Below, piece by piece: positions 22,668 to 33,183 of a stretch of 64,000 nucleotides of DNA. Each line of letters starts with the position of its first letter. Within the stretch, counting starts at the first letter, position 1. Location of the stretch: contig CM057456.1 of assembly GCA_016271365.2 (NCBI GenBank), positions 661,319,501-661,383,500 of the forward strand, in the 5' to 3' direction. Both the position numbers and the translations under genes were made by a program. Source of the stretch: Neoceratodus forsteri. Its lineage: Eukaryota; Chordata; Ceratodontiformes; Ceratodontidae. Below the pieces are notes generated by a model. It was not told where the DNA came from. It saw only the letters and a program-made list of their open reading frames with translations, and did no database searches.

Positions 22668-23110
22668 GAGAAAACTATCACCACCTAAGGGGCCCTCTAG
22701 CTCTGACCAGCTGACACGCTATATTACTGTGGGTGAAACCACAACAATTACTGTAACTGCTACCCCTGAGACAGGTATACAAGCAGTTCCTAAGAGGCTT
22801 GTTGAACTGGCTGACTCCCTGGTTCCCGCAAAGAAATTAAACACTGGACTTCTGTGCCTTGCTATAAAGCCTGACAACTCCTGCAGAAATTGCACAGTGA
22901 AAATTATAAGCTTTTCAAGGAGAAACTGTGGAAAAATGCCTGGAATGGCTAAAGAAAAAAACAACTTTTAGGCTTACAGGGACTGTTTGCTTCTCAGCAG
23001 CAGACCCCTGCAAAGCAGTCTGTTTCCTCTGCTCAACTCTTATTATTATTTAAAGAGGAAGGATATGTGATTATGATATAATAGAGGAAGGGGGACCTAT
23101 TGAATCTGAG
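22668..23110 (+). mobile_element. DIRS-C element, segment 2 (gag)
   Basis: After the second copy of GAGAAAACTAT the DIRS-C gag region resumes. The frame 22729-22971 includes CRNCTVKIISFSRRN with no clear domain. Coding similarity to the 63.6-kb DIRS-C copy (acidic, Tyr/Glu-rich) appears near 23050-23110. It is cut by the left end of DIRS-A1. Confidence 0.5.
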
Positions 23111-23272
23111 GATCTTACTTCGAGTGGGAGCTCTTGCAGCAGGCTATTACAATCAGGACCATGCCGAAGGCACTAGGACCTTCCGGTGAAAACTTCTGCC
23201 AATACCAGCGGGGACTCCTGACGCCGCCCCGCCCGACGTCGGTCAAGTTCAAGAGGGGCGGACTCAGCTCCA
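23111..23272. repeat. DIRS-A1 left inverted terminal repeat
   Basis: It starts GATCTTACTTCGAGTGGGAG. The following bases through AATACCAGCGGG are the reverse complement, with some divergence, of 29016-29118. Weaker complementarity continues through the GC-rich stretch to about 23272 (against 28954-29015). Confidence 0.88.
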
Positions 23273-23516
23273 ATCCAGTTCTTTTCCGCTGTGTCACCCG
23301 CACGTAGCCGAGTGACTTTGCTTCGGCAGATTTAGCGAAAAAGAACTTCTTCTAGCAAGATTCCTGCCTTTTTTCGACAGTGTTTACCGTTCTCGGGTAC
23401 CGACGTCAGTTCGCTGCCATCGCCTTATCTTTTTTTCCCGCTTTGGAGCGTTGTTTTCCTCGCTCTTGCTGATTCCCAGTACCAACGTCAGCCATTTTCT
23501 TACCCAGCCGGGTTCG

Positions 23517-23990
23517 ATGTCTTCTCGGGCATCGGCCTCACCCGAACACTTAAACAAGTGTGATCATGGAGGCAGATCCGCTAAGGACGGCCATTGGCAG
23601 TGCTGCCTCTGCCTGGGCCCCAACCACGACACCGCCGACTGTGCAGATTGCCAGGCCTTTACCAACCAGACCCGCATCCACTGCCTGAAAGCCCTCAAGG
23701 CCTACCTGTTGGAGCAGAAGATGGATCTGCACTCCCTGGAGGGGAAGAGGAAGGAGAAGAAGCGCCACAGCAAGGACCGTAGACGGTCCCGTCACCGGTC
23801 TCGGTCTCAGTCCCATTCGCACTCGCAGCCTTCTCCTAAAAAGGCCCGTCCTTCAGGGTCTGGAGAACCTCCAAAGACTCCACAGGCTAAGGCCGGCCCG
23901 TCGGGGGAGAAGCTGGCCAAAGCCGTAGGTGACTCCGCTAAGGGTCATCGCCAAGTCCTTAGAGGTGCCTGCCTCGGCCCCACCTGCTAA
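23517..23990 (+). pseudogene. DIRS-A1 gag (ORF1), N-terminal part
   Basis: The start was chosen at MSSRASASPEH (23517) because the A2 and A3 gags start with MSSLTPSES and MSSPSSFVE at the same distance before the Cys block. Residues 16-46 hold a zinc-knuckle-like cluster (CDHGG, CCLCLGPNHDTADCADC). Residues 85-120 are a basic Arg/Ser/His tract (RSRHRSRSQSHSHSQ) suggesting nucleic-acid binding or a nuclear signal. After about 23935 the reading shifts by one to the frame 23929-24234. The 24235-24620 stretch is gag-derived Ser/Pro/Arg-rich sequence broken by stops. Confidence 0.8.
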
Positions 23991-24621
23991 GGCACCGACG
24001 CTGCCTGCTAAAGGCGTCCCTCCAGAGACCAAGGACTCTCCGGCGCCCCCTGGCATCACCCTGTCGTCAGTACCTACACCGACGTTGGTCGAAGGGGCGA
24101 AGGACGCGGGGTCGGTCGTGGAGATACCAACATCCCTGTCGCCCAAGTCCTCCCCCCCCCCCGCCAGGCCCTCAGGAGAGCTCTCCTTCGCGTCCCGACG
24201 CTCCGGAGACTTCATTTCCGAAGCGAGCGGCTGAAATTTTCACCAAGGACGAGCCCAAGGATCTTTTCTCCTTTTGGTGGGGGCAGGTCCACAAGCGGTC
24301 CTCCCTGTCGCCGGCCCAGACACTGGTACTGGACCCTGCGGGAGAACCACAGCCAGGGGCTGAGTCTTCCACGTGAAAGTCACCGGAGCGCCAGCCTTCA
24401 CCCCCCTCCAGGGCTCATTCCCGCTTCAGGTCCGAGGACCACCGACGCCACTCCAGGGATTCTGGTGACCGACGCCGTCCAGGTCACACCCAGGAGCCCT
24501 TCGCAAGGAGCGAGAACGCCCCGACGCCTGTCATTGTTCCGTCACGTCCAGGGACCGGAGTCTGTCTTCGGACCGACGCTGGTCCACTAGCTACCGACGT
24601 CAGCGAAGGCGTGGTCGTAGG

Positions 24622-25533
24622 ATGGGGTCAGACTATTCCAAGTCGGATAGTCGATCCACCTCTTCATCGTCGACCTCTTCATCCTCTCTCAGCCTCAGGC
24701 GCTCCCCGGAAGAGAAGGACCAGCCTTACTTGCCTCCAGATGATCCTACTTTTATGGACGTCATGAGGCACATCCAGGCTTCCAACGAGTGGGACACGGA
24801 GGACCTGGATCTGGAACACCGGAGATTGGCCAGGTACCTGAGGCAAAAGGAGCCAAAGCCTCTGGTTATTCCTCCTTTGGTGGATACATTCCAGGATCTT
24901 ACTAGGACCACCTGGATGCATCCGGCCTCGATCCCGACAGTTCCTAAGAAGTCGGATAGGCTGTATAAGGCCCTGAGGGTGGAACCCTTCCTAACGGAAC
25001 ACCCTCAGGCCGACTCGTTGGTGATCATGGCTGCCCATGACAAATCTCGGCAACCGAAACACCTCAGCTCACAGCCTTCCAACCCGGAGTCCCGATACCT
25101 GGACCAGGTGGGCAAAAAAGTTTATGCAGCCTCCACCTGTTCCACCTGTTCCATCCGCTCCCTCAATTTCCTAACGCATATGGTACAGTACCAGAATGCG
25201 CTATGGGAAAGGGGACTAGAGCTAACACAGGCCATGCCAGACTCTGACAAAAAGACAGAGCTCCTGGCCCTTCTGCAGTCAGGCTCAGACGTAGGCTGCC
25301 ACATATTGATGGCCTCGTAAGACACTGCAGACACGGCAGCCGCCTCTGGGGTGTGCCTCCGGCGCCATGCCTGGTTGAGAGTCTCGGGCTTTCACCAGGA
25401 TCTGCAGGCAGGTATCCGGGATTTGCCCTTCCAGGGTACCGTGTTGTTTGAGCAGAAGATGGAGGCTTTGATCTCCCGCCTCCAGGAGTCGGGCAAGTCG
25501 ATCTGGTCGGTCCGCCAGATGTACCGTGGCTAG
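24622..25533 (+). pseudogene. DIRS-A1 gag, C-terminal part
   Basis: A Ser-rich tract (SSSSTSSSSLSLRRSPEEK) is followed by the conserved DIRS gag core: PPDDPTFMDVMRHIQ, DRLYKALRVEPFLTEHPQAD, ESRYLDQVGKKVYAAST and IRSLNFLTHM. A single in-frame stop at about 25318 separates it from the last block (RRHAWLRVSGFHQDLQAGI, GTVLFEQKMEALISRLQESG) ending 25533. The same core is present in A2, A3 and the B relics, so this module defines gag in this group. Its capsid role is inferred from DIRS biology. Confidence 0.8.
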
Positions 25534-25704
25534 CAGCGATGTCAGCACCATAGGCGGCTCTTGTGAAGCCCTCAGGCAGTCAAGGTTCAGCCCTTGGCAA
25601 CCAACAGGGTAGAGAGGTGGGCTTCCGTGAGGACTCCGGGAACCAGCAGTCTGGTGGACCTCCTGCCCGTGGGCCCAAGTCCTGCAGACCCTTCTCCAAC
25701 TCCT

Positions 25705-26950
25705 GGCTTTGCCCAATGACTCTTTCCGCCCCCCCCTTCCGCCAGAAGTCCCAGGGGAGCTGGTTGGGGGCCGCTTCTCCCTTCATTTCGAAGGGTGGAA
25801 GTCTATTACTGCAGACCAGTGGGTCTTGGATATTGTATGGAGAGGACACACGCTAGAGTTCAGAGTTTCCTCCTCATACTCCGCCAAAGCTCTCCCTTTA
25901 TCCTTCTCACATCCCACTAATAGAAGGAGAAATTCAGACTCTCCTGCAGAAGAGAGCAATAGAGAGGGTTCCCTTGAAGCAGTGGGGTCAGGGGTTCTAC
26001 TCCCACTTTTTTCTGGTCCCAAAAAAGACTGGGGACCTTCATCCTATTCTGGATCTCAGCCCTCTAAACCTCTTTATTAAGTACAAAAGGTTCAGGATGG
26101 TGACTCTTCAAGGACTCCTCCCCTTGCTGCACCAAGGGGACTGGCTATGTTCTCGCGACATGCAGGATGCATAAATGCATATCGGGGTCTATCCTCCCCA
26201 CAGGAAGTTTCTGAGGTTCCACTTCCAAGGGAATCATTTTCAGTTTCGAGTGCTTCTGTTCGGCCTCCTCTCTGCTGCCGAAGTCTCACAAAAATGCCTA
26301 GCAGTGGTGGCTGGCTAGCTGTGATGGGGACACCATGTGTTCCCTTACCTTGATGATTGGCTACTTTCGGCCCTGTCAAGAGGCAGCCTCTTACGAGCTC
26401 TCAAAGACACTTATACCCTGTTCCGAGAGCTGGGGATCACCCTGAACTTACAAAAATCATCCCCGGAGCCCAGCCAAAAGCTTGCCTTCATAGGAGCAAT
26501 CCTGGATTCCGTCCAGGGCATGGCTTTTCTCCCACAAGACAGGGTAGTTCGCTTGTGAGAGATGGCAGAACGGATCTCTATAGCATCTCTAGTTCCAGCT
26601 CAGAACTTCCTCAGTTTACTGGGGCACGTGGCGGCGGCCATTCCTGTCACTCCCTTGGCCTGCCTCCACATGAGAGTCCCACAGTGGATGCTCAGGGTGC
26701 AGTGGGACCAAAGCTACGACGACCTAGACTTTCCAGTCAAGATCTCTGAGCCAGTCAGGAGAACTTTGCTTTGGTGGATGGACCCCAACAATCTGGAGAA
26801 AGGGGTCAGCTTTCGTCCGGAGCCACCAGGTCAGACTCTGACAACAGATGCATCGGACCTGGGGTGGGGGGCGCACCTGGGTGCACATCGAACACAGGGG
26901 GTTTGGTCACCCGAGGAGCAGTCCCTCCACATCAATGTACTGGAAATGTG
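25705..26950 (+). pseudogene. DIRS-A1 reverse transcriptase
   Basis: Blocks occur in order across several frames: GWKSITADQWVLDIVWRGH (lead-in), FYSHFFLVPKKTGDLHPILD, LNLFIKYKRFRMVTLQGLL, SRDMQDA (motif A, here CSRDMQ for the usual C-x-LDMQ), LGITLNLQKSSPEPSQKLAF. The catalytic YLDD at 26346-26357 is intact. In-frame stops follow MQDA (26174) and at 26556, and a frameshift lies near 26330. DIRS RT makes cDNA from element RNA, probably giving circular DNA. Confidence 0.85.
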
Positions 26951-27560
26951 AGCGGTCCTCTACGCCCTCCAGGCTTTTTGAGGATCTGGTACCAGGCTCT
27001 CTCTAATTCAGACAGACAACATGGTGGTCGTCTTTTACATCGACAAGCAAGGAGGCACTCATTCGTATCCTCTTTGCAGGGAGGCGATGAGAGTCCGGTA
27101 CTGGGCACTGGAGCGGGGCATTCTACTGTCCGCGATGCACATTCCAGGCGTCCTAAACGATCTGGCCGACAGCCTCAGCAGGTCGCGCGCCAGAGCGCAC
27201 GAATGGGAGCTGCTACAATCCGTGGCACACCAGCTCTTCGACAGGTGGGGTCTTCCAGAGCTGGACCTCTTTGCATCACCACGCAATGCCAAACTGCCAA
27301 CATTTTGCTCACGAGAGCACGCGCCTGGAGTTTTTTGGCCAGACGAATTATCCCTTTGCTGGGCAGGGAGGTTTCTCTATGCCTTTCCGCCCTTCCCTCT
27401 CATTCAGAGAGTACTTCTCCAGTTACAGGTGGAAGGGGCCCGGATGATCCTAGTGGCCCCCAAATGGCCTTGGCAGATTTGGTTCCCACTGCTGCAGCGG
27501 TTATCCATGGAACCTCCACTTCCGCTGCCCATATGTTCGCAGTTACTGTCCCAGGAGTAA
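26830..27560 (+). pseudogene. DIRS-A1 RNase H and C-terminal ORF2 domain
   Basis: RNase H begins LTTDASDLGWGAHLG (catalytic Asp at 26847-26849) and continues SLHINVLEM (catalytic Glu). A stop and frameshift at about 26950-27015 precede VVVFYIDKQGGTHSYPLC and HIPGVLNDLADSLSR, which hold the remaining Asp residues. The 27240-27560 part (LDLFASPRNAKLPTF, YAFPPFPLI, ILVAPKWPWQIWF) is the conserved segment after RNase H in DIRS elements, sometimes compared with a methyltransferase-like domain. I treat that label as uncertain. Confidence 0.8.
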
Positions 27561-28641
27561 GGGTCTCTGGTCCATCTGAATCTTCGATCCTTACACCTAC
27601 ATGCTTGGCTCCTTCAGACGTAGCTCAAAATAGATACGGGGTTTCCCCTGAAGTGGCGGGCGGTCTTAGTCTCAGCAAAAAGCCTCTACTCGGCCCACCT
27701 ATGCTATGAAGTGGAAGTGTTTTGTCTCTCTGCTAAGCAACATTTGGATCCTGTCACCTGCCCTGTGAACTCAGCTTTACAGCATCTCCTCTCCTTGTAC
27801 CCATAAGGGCCTGAGTTACCCTCATCAAGGTGCACATGTGGCAATCTCTCACCACCATGCTCCTCGGGAGAGAGATTAGCACAATTGGATGTGGCCCGCG
27901 ACCTTCTCTTATGGGAATTCTACACATGAGACCTCCCATTCGGGACCCTGTCCCACCCTGGGACCTCCTTTTGTGTTGGAAAAACTCACCCTCCCTCCTT
28001 TTGAGCCAGCAGCAGATTGTGAGCTCATGCTATCTTTCTTGGAAGGTTTGCTTTTTGGTTGTTGTTACTTCAGCTCTTGCATCTCGGAAGCTCAGGCTCT
28101 GATGTGTAAAGAGCCTGTTTGGTTTTCCACAGGGAAAGGGTTTCCCTTAGAACTAATCCTAAGTTTCTTCCGAAAGTGGTCTCAGAATTGACCCTCAACC
28201 AGTCGGTTGATCTTCCTGTTTATTTTCCTTTCTCTTCCAGTAGAGGGGAGGCTCTCCTCCACACATTGGATGTCCACAGGACTCTGAGGTTTTGCCTTAA
28301 AACGACGGTTCAGCACCGTAAATCGGAGCAGCTATTTGTGGCCTTTGCGCCACATTGCTTGGGTCAATCGGTGTCCGCAAACCTTCTAAAATGGATAGTT
28401 CGCTGTGTTTAGTTTTGCTACTAAGCATCACAATAAACTCCTGCCGGGCCCGGGTTAGGGTCACTCCACTAGAGAAATGTTGGCTTCTTTCGCCCGCCTG
28501 CGAAATGTCGCTATACAGGACATTTATGCGGCCGCAACCTGGAACTCAGTGCATATTTTTATCAAGCATTACAGCTTGGATATCATCTCCAGACGCCAGA
28601 CTGGCTTTGGCCTAGCCGTTTTACAAGGGCTTTTGTCCTAA
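27560..28641 (+). pseudogene. DIRS-A1 tyrosine recombinase
   Basis: This is the integrase of the element. The N-terminal half is broken by stops (27560-28100). The C-terminal catalytic part is readable: the HxxR motif as HSTR at 28462-28473, and the nucleophilic Tyr in IKHYSLDI at 28570-28572, in the same frame, ending FGLAVLQGLLS at 28641. The frame from HSTR to the stop is uninterrupted. The family joins a circular DNA copy to the target without a TSD. Confidence 0.8.
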
Positions 28642-28730
28642 GGCCTCTGGAGTCAGCATATTCCACCTCCCGGGGTCGGCTACCTCCTTGCTGTGGGACT
28701 GCTTGGGACTCAGTCCTGATGTAGACCTTG

Positions 28731-28818
28731 CTGCAAGAGCTCCCACTCAAAGTAAGATAGTACAGTTATGTAAGAACTTACCGTAACAGTAGATCTTCGA
28801 GAGGAGCTCTTGCAGCAG
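28731..28818. repeat. DIRS-A1 internal complementary region
   Basis: The first part (CTGCAAGAGCTCCCACTC..) is the reverse complement of the left outer end at 23111. The second part (AAGAACTTACCGTAACAG.. to GCTCTTGCAGCAG) is the reverse complement of the right outer end at 29090-29140. This is the DIRS hallmark thought to template circle completion. The same block exists in DIRS-A2 at 38256-38350. Confidence 0.9.
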
Positions 28819-28953
28819 ACGCTACTTCCCTCCTGCCTTCCCCCTCGAGGTGTGCAGATCCATTTTCTTTCTTCTCCAACTCTCTTCAGGTAGGCTTCGC
28901 TTCCTTCTCTCTTGTCAGGCCTTCTGCTGGGCTCCATGGGAGAACTGAGGTGG

Positions 28954-29149
28954 GCTGGGTCCGCCCGCCTCTTGTACCCTGATAGATGTCAGGGCGGGGC
29001 CGGCCTCGGGGGCGGTTCCCGCTGGTATTGCTGGCAGAAGTTCTCATTGGAAGGTCCTAGTGCCTGTGGCATAGTCCTGATTGTAATAGCCTGCTGCAAG
29101 AGCTCCTCTCGAAGATCTACTGTTACGGTAAGTTCTTAGTAACTGTACT
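28954..29149. repeat. DIRS-A1 right inverted terminal repeat
   Basis: 29016-29118 is the inverted counterpart of the left ITR. The extra right-end extension (AAGATCTACTGTTACGGTAA to about 29149) has its complement only in the internal complementary region. DIRS-C sequence resumes directly after it. Confidence 0.88.
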
Positions 29150-30149
29150 TTTTCCCTGAACAGGAGAGTTGGGCTTTTCCCACAGAGCATTTGGGGATTA
29201 TTCCTCACTTTTCATATTTGTGAGAGATGACTGGGCTGACACCCACTAAAAAGCTTCTCCTTCCTGTGAGTACATTCTTCAGGAAAGATACTTTAAAGAT
29301 TCTACAAATTCCAAGCTCTGTTTCTCCTCTTGAAAAGAAGCTGGATAACAAATATTAGCTGGACAGGGAGGAAGCTGAATTTTTGTTCTCTCACCCTGTC
29401 CACCAAGGAGTAGTACAAGTGACAGCCTGTGACAAGGCAGAAATACCCCTGGCATCCCATCCTCCTAACAAAGATTCCAGAAAAACTGACAACACGGCTT
29501 TCAAGCCTCTGATGCTCCATACCAAAGGTCACTATGGCACTCTGTGCTTGCTATGGCAGTCAAGGCTCAGACTCCCCTGTCAGATAATCTAGCTGAAACA
29601 GTTAAGTTGGGTTTGGGGGCAGCCAGATACCAGTCAAATGGCTGCTGACTTTATGACACTGCTACCAGATGGATGGCAAAAACAGTGGTTCAAAGGAGGT
29701 TTGCCTGGCTGAGAGCTACAAACCTCACTCAGGATACCCAAACCAAGGCTCTGTATTTCCCAGTCAAGGGTAATTCCCTCTTGGAGGAAAGATAAAGGCT
29801 TACATGAAAAATGTGGTTGTATACAAAACTACCCATTGTAGCAATTCTGCAAAAGAAAGTTTCCCTGTCCAATAAAATATATGGAAGGAGAGGCAGAGGC
29901 AGATAATTTCACACAAAGCCTTTCTTTTATCAGGCTTTGGTTGTGCCTCAGTATCAGCAGTACCCACAGCAGGGGTACTTCAGGCACCACAGTGAGTAAG
30001 GGATTGTCTCTGAGTTCAGATCCCTTCCAGCAGTAAAAAAATAAAATAAATAAATAAAACCATCTGCAGATGTAAAGAGAAAACTCCTGGAAAAAGAGGT
30101 TCAAAACCTGTTGCTGTCAAACAGCGGAGCCTGTCCTAGTACAGCAAAA

Positions 30150-31130
30150 GGTACCACAAAGAAAATGGGGAGTGCCGGCCTGTCTTAGACTTCAGGGTAC
30201 TAAATGGGGCTTAACAAGGCCAAAGTTCAAAGTGATAACTTTGTCACTGATTATGCCAACACTCCAAACAAGGGAATGGTTGGCATCACTGGACTTAAAG
30301 GGTGGTTATTTCCACATCCCCATGAGGGAGTCTCACAGAAAGTACCTTAGGTTCATACTCCCATCAGGTCACTCCCCAAGAGTGTACAGCTTGGCAGGGG
30401 TTGTGGCACACCTTCAAAGACAAGGTGTCACAGTTTCCCATACCTAGATGACTGGCTGGGGGTTGTAAAATCAACCCAGCAAGTGGGAGCATCTGCAACT
30501 CACCCAGTGGCTCCTAGAGTCTCTAGGGTTCCTGATAAATCTAAAGAAGTTCTGTCCTTCAGCCTGTTTCAGCACTGCAGTTCATAGGAGCAGAGCTAGA
30601 TACCTTGCAAAGAAGGGCATACCTGCCTCTCGGCAGGGCAAGAGGGATTCCACTGATGATAGGCTCATTCAGCCTAAACAAACCAAAAGCTGAATGACAG
30701 TTGCTTTAGCTACTGGCCACGTGGCACTTGCCACTGGCATAGTTCTTGAATCCAGGTTATTGACAAGGGACATTCAGTTTCACCTCAGGGCTCACTGGGA
30801 GAAAGGACCCTCTTTCAAAACTAATTCTGGTAACAAAAAACATTGCTACAGGCCCTCCAAGGGTGGAAAGAATAAACCAACATGAGGAAAGGGTCCCCTT
30901 TTTTCAGCAATAGTCCCCATCAGTTGTTTCTGCCAACAGATGCATCTCTACTAGAGTGGGATTCCCACCTGGAGATTCACACCATCCAAGTGCAAAGTCA
31001 CTCCTGCAAAAACCTGCTGGAGCCAAGATTAGTGTTACTGGCACTGAAGGCTTTCACACAACTGATTCAGGGAAGGTGGTACAGATCAGAACAGCATTAC
31101 CACCACAGTGTATTACACAAATAAGCAGGG
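30150..31130 (+). pseudogene. DIRS-C reverse transcriptase / RNase H remnant
   Basis: Readable pieces include WLASLDLKGGYFHIPMRES (motif A with Asp kept), then FPYLDDWL at about 30435-30458, with the YLDD box intact at 30441-30452. FLPTDASLLEWDSHLEI at about 30928-30975 is RNase H, with its catalytic Asp kept. The key residues survive although stops and frameshifts are frequent. Confidence 0.7.
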
Positions 31131-31639
31131 CTGGATAAGGTCTAGCCCTCCCTGCACTGGACTCATGCTAATATGGAGTCAGTCTAGGATGCTTCATGGA
31201 GGTTCCCCTGCAGGCTATTCTTCTGCCGGGCAAGGACACTACTTTGGCAGATACCCTGACTCAGATCAACTTATATCATCACGAATGAGTCTGACAGGTG
31301 GTGCAAGTAATCTTTACGTGGTGAGACACCCCAGAGGTAAACTTGTTTGTGTCCCACCAGAACCATCACTTGCCATAGTACTTTGGCAGACCACCAGATA
31401 TGGGAACAATCCCCTTGGATGCTCTTGCTCTGGATTAGTCAGGGAAGCACCTACATGCTTTTCCTCCTTCCCTCTGGTGTACAGAGTATTTCTTAAGCTC
31501 AGGTCCCAGTCAGCATCAATGATCTTGATAGCACCAGACTGGGCCAGGCAGCCATGGTACTCTGTGCTACTCTCCATGACTGGTTCTGATCCAGTACACC
31601 TTCATCGGAGGCACAATCTCATCTGCTAACCTCCAACTT

Positions 31640-32385
31640 AGGGAGGCTCCTGTACCCAAGCCTTATGTCATTCGGACTCTAGGCATGGCCCCTGAGGGCC
31701 TATATGTGGGTTCTGTGTTTTTATGAAAGTGTCTTGGACATTTTAAGTGGTTACAGGAAGTCCTCTATTAAGAAAATTTATGCTGCAAATGGAAAAACAT
31801 TTTTCTGTTTGGTATTCAACTAGGAACTGGCACCAGCACATGCTGGAGTCCCAGCTGTGCTTCGTTATCTTTCCTATTTATATTCATTGGACTTGCAGTC
31901 CAGCACTCTTGAGGTCCAAATAGCTGTAACATCTGCTTGCATATCAGCTGGACAAAATGTTTCAAATAGTTCCAGATCCTAGCTCCAAAAGGCTGTTTAA
32001 GGGTTTGGCCCATAACAGTACAGATTGGTGTCTCAGCTGTGCTGGACTATCTTCCCTATTTGCATTTACTGGGCTTGCAGTCCAGTACCTTAAAAGCATA
32101 TACTTACTTTTCAGTGGACAGAATGTTCTCTGTTTCTCTGTCCTCAGACGCTGTCTTCAAAAGGTTCCCTAAAGGTCTAGTCCATTTGCACACACCTTCA
32201 CAGGGAACCGGTGCCAGCATGACACCTAAATGTGTGTATAGTTAGGCTCATGGGTCCCCCCCTTTAAGCTTATGTTTTCAGTTTTTTTTGAGAATATGTT
32301 GTATGGAAAATTGTTTTACTCATGGTAATGACCTCTGTCAGAGGAATCTGTGAGCTCCAGTCTCTCTGCATTGAACATAACTACA
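31640..32385 (+). pseudogene. DIRS-C recombinase N-terminal region with internal duplication
   Basis: The core-binding part of the recombinase is present as broken frames. A roughly 190-bp block occurs twice: 31830-32020 and 32021-32210. Both copies contain CCCAGCTGTGCT/CTCAGCTGTGCT, CTTGCAGTCCAG and a CTCCAAAAGGCTG/CTTCAAAAGGTTC segment. The catalytic half would lie downstream but is cut off by DIRS-A2. Confidence 0.6.
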
Positions 32386-32525
32386 TATCTTACTTCGAGA
32401 GGGCTCTTGCAGCAGGTATTCATATATAGGACTAAGGCGCCAGGACCCCACGGAAACATTTCTAGCTAGCAGTCTCTGGTAGGGGACCGCCCTCATGTCA
32501 GGTGACCAGCATTGTATGGCGTCGG

Positions 32526-32533
32526 TATAAAGG
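32526..32533 (+). promoter_or_regulatory. TATA-like box of DIRS-A2
   Basis: TATAAAGG followed by a GGCGGTCCCC stretch lies 170 bp before the gag start. DIRS-A3 has TATAAAAGG and GGTGGTCCCC at the same distance, so the element is conserved. Promoter function is inference. Confidence 0.5.
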
Positions 32534-32695
32534 GGCGGTCCCCAACGCCCACCTTTCAGTTCGTTCCCGCCATCAGCTTGTGAAAGTTCTTCACGGTAGA
32601 ACAGCGCTCGTCAGTCATTCGTCTGTCTTCAAGTTTTCAAACTTTTTCTACCCATCTTCTCCATTTTTCGACTTTTCTTCAAAAAGTTGCTGTGT

Positions 32696-33183
32696 ATGTC
32701 ATCTCTGACACCCTCTGAATCGCATAAGAACAAGTGCGACTTGTGTGGTTCCCAACTTCCACACAAGGATGGCCACTCCTTGTGCCTCTTCTGTCTGGGC
32801 CAGACCACCCTGTGGAGAAGTGCCAGCACTGCCAGAAGTTCAACTCCGCTACCTGCAAGAGAAGGCAGCAGTCCCTGGAAGCCCATATCCTTAAGAAGAA
32901 AATGGCCTCCATGGAAAAAAAGTTAAAAAAGCTTAGACAGGCATCCACTTCCCCCGAAGGTCACAAGAAAAAGCGTGAAAAGGAGAAACACAGGGAGTGG
33001 GAATCTGATTCCACAGCAGCCGCGGCTTCGGCTGGAGTCGCAACCCTCAAGGTAACATCCCCTCCGGGGGATTGCTCCACGACGGCCGTCTTGGTGGTTA
33101 CAGGAAGGCGTCACCCCTCCCGTCCGGCTCGTGCTCGGACCCTTTGGGAGCCTCCAGGGCAAAGGAGGCCTCTGATCCCATGA
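32696..33183 (+). pseudogene. DIRS-A2 gag, N-terminal part
   Basis: The start is MSSLTPSESHKNKCDLCG (32696). The Cys-rich knuckle continues HSLCLFCLG, then a one-base shift near 32803 moves the frame, which goes on as EKCQHCQKFNSATCKRRQQS and a long basic coiled-coil-like tract (KKKMASMEKKLKKLRQAS). The Pro/Ser-rich linker at 33184-34300 has several broken frames and a low-complexity proline/tyrosine repeat around 33840-33920 (PQYQMPQYPALQYPTPGYPP). Confidence 0.75.

Larger units (their letters stand above)
23111..29149 (+). mobile_element. DIRS-A1: structurally complete DIRS retrotransposon
   Basis: This 6.0-kb tyrosine-recombinase retrotransposon keeps every structural hallmark: inverted terminal repeats (23111-23272 and 28954-29118, plus the extra right-end tail to 29149), gag (23517-25533), RT/RNase H (25705-27560), tyrosine recombinase (27560-28641) and an internal complementary region (28731-28818) matching both outer ends. 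It has no LTRs and no visible TSD, as expected for integration of a circle by a recombinase. It sits inside a DIRS-C gag region, same orientation. Stops and frameshifts occur in gag, RT and recombinase, so the copy is not functional, though it is younger-looking than DIRS-C. Confidence 0.9.
29150..32385 (+). mobile_element. DIRS-C element, segment 3 (gag to recombinase)
   Basis: DIRS-C resumes after A1. At 29250-29300 the reading LLLPVSTFFRKDTLKILQ parallels RLSIPLHKSFRKQTINILK at about 63930, proving the two flanks of A1 belong to one element. The gag core follows (HPVHQGVVQVTACDKAEI, PPNKDSRKTD), then RT, RNase H and recombinase regions, all degenerate. It ends at 32385 where DIRS-A2 begins, within the recombinase (MTSVRGICELQSL, parallel to VTSALASRKLRL in A1). 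Confidence 0.78.

Noticed and set aside
28731..28818. Independent palindromic regulatory element
   Set aside because: Fully explained as the DIRS internal complementary region, since both halves match the element's outer ends.
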